DNA of 64,000 bases from Streptomyces sp. NBC_01288 (GTDB taxonomy: Bacteria; Actinomycetota; Actinomycetes; Streptomycetales; Streptomycetaceae): NCBI RefSeq assembly GCF_035982055.1, contig NZ_CP108427.1:1-64000 (forward strand), written 5' to 3'. A program made the translations under genes and the position numbers. Under the pieces are notes generated by a model that saw nothing but the letters and a program-made list of their open reading frames with translations, had not been told where the DNA came from and made no database searches. Position 1 is the first letter of the stretch. Each line of letters opens with the position of its first letter. Of the stretch, positions 54,667 through 62,433 are shown piece by piece.

Positions 54667-54704
54667 ACGCGGGTGGCCACCGGCGGACCAGTGGCCACCC
54701 GCGT
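54667..54704. terminator. 14-bp stem terminator of exporter gene
   Basis: ACGCGGGTGGCCAC (54667-54680) and its exact complement (54691-54704) around a 10-base loop, 20 bases beyond the exporter stop on the minus strand. Confidence 0.85.
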
Positions 54705-54723
54705 GACCCGCGAGGCGCTCGAG

Positions 54724-56037
54724 CTACGCCTTGAAGATGCCCCGGTTGCAGCGCAGCGCCGCCACGACGACGGCGATGATGACCGCCGTGATGACGGCCG
54801 TCCCTACGACCGAGTCGGTGGCGGCGAAGATGCCACCGAAGCCGGCCACGCCCAGCGCCGCACCCACCGCGAGGGCCGTCTCCTGGAGGGCCGCGGCGCG
54901 CGCGATGTCTTTCGGCGGGACGCTGCCCAGCAGGTAGGCGTCGCCGGAGGCCATGGAGACGCCGACGCCTAGGCCGATCAGGAAGCTGGCGGGCCACAGG
55001 CCAACGAAGGCGGCCACGATGAGGCCGACGGCGCAGGTGGCCAGGCTGACCTGGAGCATGCGCACCGCGGTGAAGCGGGCCTGGAGCTTGTGGAACGCGA
55101 ACCCGCCGAGGGAGACCCACAGGGCCAGGACCGAAACCGGCAGGATCGACAGGAGCGAGTCGGCCTCCGCGCTGAACAGGAAGACTGATCCCGTGTAGCT
55201 GGCGGAACTCACGACGAGCGCGAGGGAAGGCGCGCCGAGCCGGGAGAAGCTGAGCATCCGTACGTCGATAAGCGGGTCGCGCGAGCGGAGCTGCCGCGTG
55301 CAGAAGGCCGCCAGGACCAGGCAGCCCGCGACCGTCGCGAGGAGGCGCCCGAACGCGGGGCCATGGCTCTGCAGTCCGGCCACGAAGAGTCCGAAGCCCA
55401 CGAAGGCGAGGGCGGAGGAGGCGACGTCGACTCTGGTCGACGAGGCCTGTCCCAGGGTGATGCCGCGCAGCAGCGCGGTGGCGAGCACCCCGCACACCAG
55501 GGCGACGGCGGCGGGCAGCCAGAAGAGCATCGTGTAGGCGTCCATGCCGACGAATGCCCGGCCGATCAGGGGTCCTGTACCGGCTCCGATGGCGTACGTG
55601 GTGATCCACAGGGAGTAGCCGAGGGTGCGCTCCGACGTCTCGGGCAGTCCGCCGATCACCGAGGCGACGCTGGAGACGATCAGCGCGTAGCCGAAGCCTT
55701 GGATGAACCGGCTCGCCGTCCACGTCGTCGCCGAGTCCAGCAGTGCGGGACTCGCTCCCGCGAGGGCGAAGACGAAGAGGCCGGTCGCCAGCGTCACGCC
55801 GGGACCCAGGCGTGCGCCCAGACGCGAGCCGAGGACGACGCTGGAGGCGAGGGCGATCGTGTAGCCGTCGATGAACCACAGGCGCCATGAGTCGGTCAGG
55901 ACCGGCAGGTCGTAGGCGATGGAGTTGAACAGCGTGGAGTCCACACCGCCCAGGAACATGGGGACCAGCAGCAGCGGGAAGAGGACCTTCTTCGACACGG
56001 CGGTGGACCGTGCTGGGGCAAGGACAGTTCCGGTCAT
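54724..56037 (-). CDS. MFS efflux transporter
   Basis: 437 aa integral membrane protein of the major facilitator superfamily, with about 12-14 hydrophobic segments. The region after the second helix (LASSVVLGSRLGARLGPGV) corresponds to the loop 2-3 motif A, and GTGPLIGRAFVG near residue 155 to motif C of drug/H+ antiporters. ATG 56037 follows GAGG. It is transcribed alone. Two 17-bp operators lie just upstream, and the same operator precedes the CGNR regulator gene, so that regulator probably controls it. It probably exports the cluster's product or protects against it. Confidence 0.88.
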   Translation of the reverse strand: MTGTVLAPARSTAVSKKVLFPLLLVPMFLGGVDSTLFNSIAYDLPVLTDSWRLWFIDGYTIALASSVVLGSRLGARLGPGVTLATGLFVFALAGASPALLDSATTWTASRFIQGFGYALIVSSVASVIGGLPETSERTLGYSLWITTYAIGAGTGPLIGRAFVGMDAYTMLFWLPAAVALVCGVLATALLRGITLGQASSTRVDVASSALAFVGFGLFVAGLQSHGPAFGRLLATVAGCLVLAAFCTRQLRSRDPLIDVRMLSFSRLGAPSLALVVSSASYTGSVFLFSAEADSLLSILPVSVLALWVSLGGFAFHKLQARFTAVRMLQVSLATCAVGLIVAAFVGLWPASFLIGLGVGVSMASGDAYLLGSVPPKDIARAAALQETALAVGAALGVAGFGGIFAATDSVVGTAVITAVIIAVVVAALRCNRGIFKA

Positions 56038-56087
56038 GGCAGACCTCGTCTCAGTTGGCTTTCTTCGGCGAGCGCAGGTCGATGATG

Positions 56088-56145
56088 AACCGCCTAAGAC
56101 GGTTCTACCAGTCCGTGGTTCTTAAGGCAACCGGCCAAGCCGGTT
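56088..56145 (-). promoter_or_regulatory. Two 17-bp operators upstream of MFS gene
   Basis: AACCGCCTAAGACGGTT (56088-56104) and AACCGGCCAAGCCGGTT (56129-56145), 41 bases apart. Between and overlapping them is GGTTCTTAAGGCAACC (56117-56132), the same half-sites in inverted order. A third 17-mer of this type lies before the CGNR gene. Confidence 0.65.
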
Positions 56146-56318
56146 CCACGCTCCTGCCTGGGGTGCCGCGCGAGTAGCGCGTCAAAGGTCGACCCCGCGA
56201 CGGATCAGAGGCCGGAACTACGCAAGCCGGACCCCGGCCCGTGCGGCGCCCGGAGAGGGGGCGCGGACACGGCCGAGGCCAGCACGGCCTCACCTGTGCG
56301 GCGACGGGCGCGGGTGCC

Positions 56319-57221
56319 CTACATGCCCCGCGAGGAAGGGAATTCGCGGTTGCTGAGGTGCTGCGGACGCGGCGTGTCCGCAGCGTAGGGTGCCCCCAGC
56401 GTGTTCTCCACGCTGTTGTAGACGATGAAGATGTTCGAGCGCGCGAACGGCGAGAGGTTCCCGTTGGAGCCGTGCAGCAGGTTGGAGTCGAACATCACCG
56501 CGGAGCCGGCGGGACCCGTGATCTGCTCGATCCCGTGCTGCTCCGCCATGCGCGTCAGATGCTTGCGGTCCGGGGAGCCGACGCTGGGGGCGGCCACACG
56601 GAGCGACTCCTTGTGGTAATCCTGCGGGGTGGCCCCGACCGTGGGGACGAACGTCTTGTGGGTGCAGGGCATGACCATGAGCGGGCCGTTGAACGGGTGG
56701 TTCTCGGTGAGGGAGATCGAGACGCTGAACGCGCGCGGCCGGGGCATGCCGTCCTCGGAGTGCCAGGTCTCGAAGTCGGAGTGCCAGTGGAACGGGGCGC
56801 CGCCGAACCCCGGCTTGTAGTTGACCCGGCTCTGGTGGATGTAGACCTCGGAGTCGAGTACCTGGCGGGCGATGTTCATGAGCCGGGGCGACCGGAGCAG
56901 CTCGGCGAAGATCTCGCTGACCTTCTCGACCTCGAAGACGGAACGGACCTCGTCGGACTCCGGTTCCAGGATGACGCGCTCGCTCGCGCGCAGCGCCGGG
57001 TCCTCACCGAGGCGCCGGAGTTCGGAGAGGTAGAGGTCCACCTCCTGCGCGGAGAGCAGGTCGTCGAGGACCAGGTAGCCGTTGGACTCGTACTGCTTGA
57101 GCTGCTCGGCGTCGAGCGGGCCCGGAGCCTCTCCCCACACCGACGGGTCCGTCCGCGGCTTGGGAACGGCCTCACCGAGGACTCGGGTCGGATACAGGTC
57201 TGGGCGCTGAGCGACAGTCAT
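56319..57221 (-). CDS. ectD: Ectoine 5-hydroxylase-type dioxygenase (EctD family)
   Basis: 300 aa, the usual EctD length. EctD is a non-haem Fe(II)/2-oxoglutarate dioxygenase that turns ectoine into 5-hydroxyectoine. The exact family signature FHWHSDFETWHSEDGMP is at 144-160. The iron ligands are His147, Asp149 and His250 (LLHGSNGN), and Arg261 (FARSNIF) fits the 2-oxoglutarate site. ATG 57221 has GAGGAG upstream. No ectA, ectB or ectC is in the window; it stands in a biosynthetic cluster. It may supply 5-hydroxyectoine from ectoine made elsewhere, or act on another cyclic amino acid. Family certain, substrate less so. Confidence 0.88.
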   Translation of the reverse strand: MTVAQRPDLYPTRVLGEAVPKPRTDPSVWGEAPGPLDAEQLKQYESNGYLVLDDLLSAQEVDLYLSELRRLGEDPALRASERVILEPESDEVRSVFEVEKVSEIFAELLRSPRLMNIARQVLDSEVYIHQSRVNYKPGFGGAPFHWHSDFETWHSEDGMPRPRAFSVSISLTENHPFNGPLMVMPCTHKTFVPTVGATPQDYHKESLRVAAPSVGSPDRKHLTRMAEQHGIEQITGPAGSAVMFDSNLLHGSNGNLSPFARSNIFIVYNSVENTLGAPYAADTPRPQHLSNREFPSSRGM

Positions 57222-57409
57222 GTGCTGTTCTCCTCTTCAGGGGAGCGGCGACTTTTTCTGCCCGTATAGGAGCGCAATTCATCGGCTCGCGGGGCGAGAT
57301 GCCGGAATTCCAAGGCCTTTTTTCTTGCGGCTCGTTGGTTCGTCCTCCGGCCCTTTCGATACTGCAAGCTCGCAGAGATTAAAGAAAGGGGCTTCGAGTG
57401 TCCTGAATC

Positions 57410-57429
57410 GTCCTTGGCCTAATCAGGAC
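57410..57429. promoter_or_regulatory. GTCCT...AGGAC site with TTGGCCTAA, upstream of ectD
   Basis: GTCCT (57410-57414) and AGGAC (57425-57429) flank TTGGCCTAA (57414-57422), about 190 bases upstream of the ectD start. On the other strand it reads GTCCTGA-TTAGGCCAA, which matches elements at 59961-59992 ahead of the decarboxylase operon. Candidate shared regulator site. Confidence 0.45.
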
Positions 57430-57533
57430 CGCGAAGCGCACCGTCCGCCCACGGAGACGCGGACGCGGGGTGCCGTGCCCTCCAGCAGCGCGGAACCACC
57501 TGGAGCAGTTCGCTTGCTTGTCCTCGACATGGC

Positions 57534-57550
57534 AACCGGCTAAGGTGGTT
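57534..57550. promoter_or_regulatory. 17-bp operator overlapping the CGNR ribosome site
   Basis: AACCGGCTAAGGTGGTT lies 3-19 bases before the CGNR start; its AAGGTGG part is also the likely ribosome-binding site. Same consensus (AACCGSCYAAGVYGGTT) as the two sites before the exporter gene. Suggests autoregulation. Confidence 0.6.
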
Positions 57551-57552
57551 CC

Positions 57553-58128
57553 ATGTCCGTCAAGCGATTCCCCGAGTTCCGTCTTGGCAAGGTGCTGGCG
57601 ACCAGCTTCACGGCGACCCTCACAGAACGCTGCGGTGAACCCGTCGAACGCATTCCCATCCCCGAGCGGCTGGTCGACTGGTTGGCTGTCAACGGGCTCA
57701 GGGTCGATTCGTGCAGCGATTCCCAGCTGGAGCATGCTCGGCAACTGCGTGAAGCGATCCACGAAGCCGCTACCGCCGTCGCGACGCAGGTCCCCCCTCC
57801 CGCCGCAGCCATCCAGGTCATCAATGACTGCAGTACGGGCGGCCAGGCCTCGGCGGTCCTTTCACGCCGGGGCGAACAGGAGTGGTACCTGGGTTCCGCC
57901 TCCGTCGAGGACGCCCTCAGCGTGATCGCCGCCGACGCGGTCGACATCGTCTCGGGCGCACGCGAGGGGAGAATGGCGTTGTGCGCGTCCCCGACGTGTC
58001 GGGCCGCTTTCTTCGACACCAGTCGGGGCGCCACGCGCAGATGGTGCGAGATGAACACCTGCGGGAACCGCGAGAAGAAGGCGCGTTTCCTCGCCACCAA
58101 GCGCCAGGACCCGAGCCACGCCGGCTGA
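57553..58128 (+). CDS. CGNR zinc-finger transcriptional regulator
   Basis: 191 aa. An N-terminal ABATE-like helical domain (about 25-130; RLVDWLAVNGLRVDSCS, LEHARQLREAIHEAA) is followed by the CGNR zinc finger: C144 in MALCASPTCRAAFFD, then RRWCEMNTCGNREKKARF, giving four cysteines and the CGNR tetrad near residue 172. Members are metabolite-responsive DNA-binding regulators, often next to exporters or oxidoreductases. The 17-bp operator repeated here and before the MFS gene is its most likely target. Confidence 0.85.
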   Translation: MSVKRFPEFRLGKVLATSFTATLTERCGEPVERIPIPERLVDWLAVNGLRVDSCSDSQLEHARQLREAIHEAATAVATQVPPPAAAIQVINDCSTGGQASAVLSRRGEQEWYLGSASVEDALSVIAADAVDIVSGAREGRMALCASPTCRAAFFDTSRGATRRWCEMNTCGNREKKARFLATKRQDPSHAG

Positions 58129-58468
58129 AGTCGCACCGGGCGCCGTTCTACGCCGACGCCCCTCTGCCTCCTGGCCGTCCCTCCCCGTCAGGGAGGTGCC
58201 CGACCCAGTCACACGGTGGCCAGAGCGCCTCGTGTTCGACCGTCGCAAGCGAGCAGTCGAGCCGTCGTCGCTCATCGCGACCGCGTCCAACGCCAGGACT
58301 TGCCTCGCGGGTTGGAAGCGGCCCGCGCCGCAGTGTGCTGCTCGCGAGTTCGGAATGCCACCGCTCGACAACCGTCGGGCGCTGTAGACGACGAGGGCGG
58401 GGCGTCGTTACCGCAGGCTCCCGCACCCCCTCGTCCGCTACCGCACGCAGGTACAGAGAGGGAAGTAC
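58129..58468. other. Intergenic region
   Basis: 340 bases between two same-strand regulator genes. No credible gene. It should hold the promoter of the TrmB/LuxR-type gene. I see no strong repeat in it. Confidence 0.5.
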
Positions 58469-59452
58469 ATGCTGGACGTTCTGAAAATCGACGCCACCGC
58501 GGAAGTGGTCTACCGCGAGATGCTGGCGTATCCGCAGGAGGGCGTGGCCGAGCTGGTGCGCCGGCTCGAACTGACCGAGCAGGAGGTACGGGCAGCACTC
58601 GACACCCTCGGCGAACTGGCCCTGGTGCGGCACTCCCCCGAAGACCCCCAGCGCTTCCACGTCGTGGAACCTCACCTCGCCGCGGAGATCCTGCTCGCCA
58701 AGGAACGAGCCGAGCTCGCGGCCCAGCAGCAGCGCGTGCAGGAGGTCCAGGCCGCCGCCTTACAGCTCAAGTCGGAGTTCACCCAGGAGAGCCCCAAGGA
58801 CGAGGTGCACCGCCTGACCGGGGTCGACTCCGTACGCGACTACCTGGCGGCGCTTCACAACGAGGTCCAGGACGAGCTGCTGACGTTCGCCCCGGGCGGA
58901 GCGCAGACGGAGGCCAACCTGCGCAGCTCGCGCCCGATCGCGGACGCCCTGCTCGCGCGAGGGGTGCAGATGCGCACCGTGTACCTGGACAGCGTCCGCA
59001 ACGATCCCCTCACGGTCGCGCACGCGGACTGGCTCGCCGAACGGGGCGGCCGCATACGCACCGCCCCTTCGCTGCCGAACCGCCTGATCATCTGCGACAA
59101 GAAGATCGCCATCGTCGCCGTCGACTCAGACGACACCTCGGCCGGGGCGGTGGTCCTCCGGACGGCTGGATTAGTTTCATCCCTGTACGCCCTTTTCGAG
59201 AATATTTGGCAGGCGGCCCAATCCATGGGAGAGAGCGCCCAGTCGAGTGACGAACAGGGCCTCAGTCCGCAACAACTGGAAGCCCTGAGGCTGTTGTCCC
59301 TCGGGCACACCGACGACTATGTTGCGGCGCGGCTGGGCGTGTCAGGCCGCACGGCACGCCGGATCGCCACAAAGCTCATGGGCCACCTCGGCGCGCGAAG
59401 CCGGTTCCAGGCCGGCCTGCACGCGGCTGCTAGGGGCCTCATCCGGCCGTGA
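58469..59452 (+). CDS. TrmB/LuxR-type transcriptional regulator
   Basis: 327 aa from ATG 58469 with GAGGGAAG upstream. N-terminal winged helix of the TrmB type (EVVYREMLAYPQEGVAELVR, EQEVRAALDTLGELALVRH), a coiled segment (70-110), a central phospholipase-D-like sensor domain (TGVDSVRDYLAALHNEVQDE, RPIADALLARGVQMRTVYLD, RLIICDKKIAIVAV), and a C-terminal LuxR helix-turn-helix (LSPQQLEALRLLSLGHTDDY, VSGRTARRIATKLMGHLGAR). This architecture is common as a pathway regulator in Streptomyces clusters. It likely activates the biosynthetic operon that follows. Confidence 0.85.
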   Translation: MLDVLKIDATAEVVYREMLAYPQEGVAELVRRLELTEQEVRAALDTLGELALVRHSPEDPQRFHVVEPHLAAEILLAKERAELAAQQQRVQEVQAAALQLKSEFTQESPKDEVHRLTGVDSVRDYLAALHNEVQDELLTFAPGGAQTEANLRSSRPIADALLARGVQMRTVYLDSVRNDPLTVAHADWLAERGGRIRTAPSLPNRLIICDKKIAIVAVDSDDTSAGAVVLRTAGLVSSLYALFENIWQAAQSMGESAQSSDEQGLSPQQLEALRLLSLGHTDDYVAARLGVSGRTARRIATKLMGHLGARSRFQAGLHAAARGLIRP

Positions 59453-59519
59453 CGGCCCGTACGTCACGGATCGACGAGCAGTTGAAAGGAAAGAACCATT
59501 CGGACAGGACACTCCACTC

Positions 59520-59807
59520 ATGTACCTCGTACAGCTCACCCTCGAACCCTCGGGCGATGTCCACCCACCCGCTGAGATCAAGCAGGCGCTCCACGACGCA
59601 GCGCCGGACGTCGTCGAACACGTCAGCGTTCATACGCAGACGCGGCCCCACCTTGTCGTCAGCCTCTTCCTCCGCGCCGCCTCCCTGGACGAGGCCGAGG
59701 CGGCAGCGAAGCGGATCTGGCAGCACGCGACCACCAGTTGCAGCCCTCTGGCCGCCTGGTCCCTGCGGCGGGCCGAAGTGCCCCTCCACCCCTACGACGT
59801 GGAGTGA
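59520..59807 (+). CDS. Small conserved-looking protein
   Basis: 95 aa from ATG 59520, which has only a weak upstream site. A ferredoxin-like alternation is visible: beta strand MYLVQLTLE, helix PAEIKQALHDAAPDVVEHV, strand HLVVSLFLRAASL, helix DEAEAAAKRIWQHATTS, then strand AWSLRRAEVPL. It resembles small dimeric alpha-beta barrel or ACT-like proteins. It might be a cyclase-like or regulatory subunit. I do not recognise the family. Confidence 0.65.
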   Translation: MYLVQLTLEPSGDVHPPAEIKQALHDAAPDVVEHVSVHTQTRPHLVVSLFLRAASLDEAEAAAKRIWQHATTSCSPLAAWSLRRAEVPLHPYDVE

Positions 59808-59960
59808 GCCCTGCTCCTCTCGACGCCCGTGCCACGCGCCGCCGCCCGCGCCCGGGCGGTGCGTGGGACCTGCATGCACATTCTTGGGTGTCCCAAACGG
59901 TCCAGCCCGGAGAATGTCGCGATCGCCGTGGCCCTTTGGCCGGATGACTAATCCGACCGC

Positions 59961-59992
59961 AGTCCTGAACAGGTCAGGACTCTTTAGGCCAA
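59961..59992. promoter_or_regulatory. 21-bp palindrome plus TTAGGCCAA upstream of biosynthetic operon
   Basis: AGTCCTGA-ACAGG-TCAGGACT (59961-59981) is a perfect 8-bp-arm palindrome, followed by TTAGGCCAA (59984-59992), 171 bases before the decarboxylase start. Both parts recur upstream of ectD. Probable activator site. Confidence 0.5.
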
Positions 59993-60068
59993 CCGTCCGC
60001 CCTTCCCTCGCCGCTGCGAACATCGCAGACTCGTTATCGCCGCACAGCAAACCAGCGAGAGGCGAGTC

Positions 60069-60158
60069 ATGAAAGAGCGAATGTTCATCTCCGATAGCTC
60101 ACCGGTGAAGAGGGGAATTCCTTGCCTCTCACCCGAAGACGACGGCGGGTGGCAGTGA
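60069..60158 (+). CDS. Possible leader peptide ORF
   Basis: 29 codons from ATG 60069 (GAGAGGCGAG upstream) to TGA 60156, ending 4 bases before the decarboxylase start. The peptide (MKERMFISDSSPVKRG, then CLSPEDDGGWQ) is polar. The close fit to the next gene suggests a translated leader that couples to it; a precursor peptide is less likely. Confidence 0.35.
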   Translation: MKERMFISDSSPVKRGIPCLSPEDDGGWQ

Positions 60159-60162
60159 CCGT

Positions 60163-61449
60163 ATGACGACCTCGAAGAACAGTGTCCAGGGAAATTCGAT
60201 GGCGGATCTCGCCGAGGAATACGGCACCCCGCTATTCGTCTACGACGCGGACGTCCTCGCGGACACGCACCGCACGTTACGCGACCTGCTTCCCGCCGGC
60301 GCCGACATCTTCTACTCGCTCAAGGCGAACCCGAACATCAGCGTCTGCGCCCTGCTGAACTCGTTCGGTACGGGAGCCGAGGTCTCCTCCTACGCCGAAC
60401 TGGCCACCGCCCTGCGGGCGGGAGTCCACCCTGGCGACATTATCTTCCTCGGCCCCGGCAAGGACGAGAGGGAGCTCACCGCGTGCGTCGAAGCCGACAT
60501 TCACGCGATTGTCTGCGAGTCGCTGGACGAACTCGACCTGCTCGACTCGCTGTTGGCAGCGGCAGGACGTGACGACTTCCCGGTGCTCCTCCGGGTGAAC
60601 CCGGCCTTCGGCAGCAAGGGGTCCGGGCTGACCATGGGCGGTAAACCCCGGCAGTTCGGCATCGATGAAGCCGAACTGCGCGGTTCCAAGCACCGCCTCG
60701 CGGCCCTCCGTAACGTCCGAGTGAAGGGCGTGCACGCGTACATGGGGACGCGGTTTCTTAACTACGAGGACGTCGTCGAGAACACCCGGCGCATCCTCGC
60801 CACCGCGGAGGACCTGGCCGGACAGCTCGGTTTCCCTCTGGAGACCGTCGACTTCGGCGGCGGACTCGGCGTCGCCTACTTCGAGAACGAGGAGGATCTG
60901 GACCTCGATGCGCTGGGCGCCGGCCTCGCGGAGGTCATCACCCCCTTCTCGGTGCGCAACCCAGACTGCCGGATGATCATGGAACTGGGCCGCTTCCTCA
61001 CCGCCACGGCCGGTACGTACGTCGTCCGCGCCCGCTACGTGAAGGAGTCCATGGGAGAGAGCTTCGTGGTGGCCGACGGCGGCACGAACCACCACATGGC
61101 AGCCGTCGGCGTCGGCAGCTTCGTCAAGCGCAACTTCCCGGTCCGCCACCTGGAAAACCGGGCCGCCGGAGCCTCGCGCCCCTACAGCGTGACCGGACCC
61201 CTGTGCACGCCCAACGACGTCGTGGCCAAGAAGGTCCACCTGCCGGAAGTACAGCCGGGAGACCTGCTCGCGGTGGAGCGGTCCGGAGCCTACGGGCCGA
61301 CCGCCTCACCCGGCCTCTTCCTGAGCCACGGCTTCCCGGCCGAGGTGCTCGTCCACGGCGGGCGCGCCCACCTCATCCGGGAGCGCGACACGACGGAGGA
61401 CCTGCTGGCGAAGCAGCGCCTCGTCGATCTCCGCGCCGTGTCCGCCTGA
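60163..61449 (+). CDS. Type III (alanine-racemase fold) PLP decarboxylase
   Basis: 428 aa, fold-type III decarboxylase related to diaminopimelate and ornithine decarboxylases. The PLP lysine is Lys54 (FYSLKANPN), the phosphate-binding glycines are in VDFGGGLGVAY near 225, and MELGRFLTATAGTY and VVADGGTNHH follow. The substrate-side cysteine motif is GPLCTPNDVV near 348, which is the form seen in carrier-protein- or exosortase-linked decarboxylases (BtrK-like), not the CESGD of lysine-making enzymes. It likely decarboxylates an amino acid while it is bound to a carrier protein. First gene of an operon with the next two. Confidence 0.85.
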   Translation: MTTSKNSVQGNSMADLAEEYGTPLFVYDADVLADTHRTLRDLLPAGADIFYSLKANPNISVCALLNSFGTGAEVSSYAELATALRAGVHPGDIIFLGPGKDERELTACVEADIHAIVCESLDELDLLDSLLAAAGRDDFPVLLRVNPAFGSKGSGLTMGGKPRQFGIDEAELRGSKHRLAALRNVRVKGVHAYMGTRFLNYEDVVENTRRILATAEDLAGQLGFPLETVDFGGGLGVAYFENEEDLDLDALGAGLAEVITPFSVRNPDCRMIMELGRFLTATAGTYVVRARYVKESMGESFVVADGGTNHHMAAVGVGSFVKRNFPVRHLENRAAGASRPYSVTGPLCTPNDVVAKKVHLPEVQPGDLLAVERSGAYGPTASPGLFLSHGFPAEVLVHGGRAHLIRERDTTEDLLAKQRLVDLRAVSA

Positions 61450-61479
61450 ACACGTGATCCGTACGGACACCTGATCCGA

Positions 61480-62433
61480 ATGAAAACCGCAGCGAAGCAA
61501 GCTGCGCGAATCGGACTGGACGTACTCGACCGCTCCGAACTCCGCCGCCTCATCGAACGACCCTGGTTCTTGCGCTTCAGTTTCGCCCCGGAGGAAATAG
61601 CCCATGCCGAGACCCTCGGCGAAGATCGTCGCTTGGAATTCCTGGCCGGTCGGTTCGCCGCTAAAGAGGCTCTCCTCAAAGTCCTGGGAATCGGTTTCCT
61701 GCAAGGTGTGACGCCACGGGAGATTTACGTGGAACACACCGCGCACGGCGCCCCTGTCGTCCACCTCCGCGGACGAGCCGCGCAACTGACCCCGTCATCC
61801 GTCTCGGTCTCCATAACTCATAAGCAGAACGTCGTGGCCGCCGTCGCCATCAGCTTTCCCGAGGCACTTGGTGCGACCGCCGACGACCCCACCGGCGAAG
61901 CCGCCGGAGACGGACGAACCGAACCCACTGCACCGAAGGAGCTTGACGCCGTGCCGCCGCCGAACACTCCCGTGACCGCGACCATCGAGACCAGTACCCG
62001 CGACGAGCGAGAAGCGCAGACCACCGCCTTCCTCCGCGTACGCGTCGGCCAGGAAGAGGCTCACTACGGCGGCAATCTCGTCGACGGTGCGCGCATCTTG
62101 CGCCTGTTCGGCGACCTCGTCACCGAGATCACCGTCCGCACGGACGGCGACGAAGGACTGCTGGCCCAGTACAGCGACATCCGCTTCACCGCGCCCGTGA
62201 GGCCTGGCGACTACATCGAGGCGCGCGCACGGCTGGTGCGCCAGACTCGGCTGCGCCGCGTGGTCGAGCTGGAGGCGCACAAGGTCATCCGCGCCAGCCC
62301 CGAAGAGGCCGACAGCGCCGGCGAGGTCCTCGACGAGCCTCAACTCGTGTGCGCTGCGACCGCCACCACTGTTGTTCCCCACCGCCGGGCGCACACGGCG
62401 ACCGCCCGCACCCTCACGGCCGAGGAGGCTTGA
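61480..62433 (+). CDS. Holo-ACP synthase fused to aminoacyl-CoA ammonia-lyase-like hotdog domain
   Basis: 317 aa. Residues 10-127 are an AcpS-type phosphopantetheinyl transferase: Asp14 (IGLDVLD), Glu63 (GRFAAKEALLKVLG) and VSVSITHKQNVVAAVAI. A 40-residue A/P/E/T linker follows. Residues 180-300 match the hotdog family of beta-alanyl-CoA and 3-aminobutyryl-CoA ammonia lyases (EAHYGGNLVDGARILRLFGD, RTDGDEGLLAQYSDIRF, RPGDYIEARARLVRQT, VLDEPQLVCAATATTVVP). It may prime a carrier protein and add or remove ammonia on its beta-aminoacyl load. It starts 30 bases after the decarboxylase and overlaps the ligase by one base. I know of no such fusion. Confidence 0.82.
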   Translation: MKTAAKQAARIGLDVLDRSELRRLIERPWFLRFSFAPEEIAHAETLGEDRRLEFLAGRFAAKEALLKVLGIGFLQGVTPREIYVEHTAHGAPVVHLRGRAAQLTPSSVSVSITHKQNVVAAVAISFPEALGATADDPTGEAAGDGRTEPTAPKELDAVPPPNTPVTATIETSTRDEREAQTTAFLRVRVGQEEAHYGGNLVDGARILRLFGDLVTEITVRTDGDEGLLAQYSDIRFTAPVRPGDYIEARARLVRQTRLRRVVELEAHKVIRASPEEADSAGEVLDEPQLVCAATATTVVPHRRAHTATARTLTAEEA

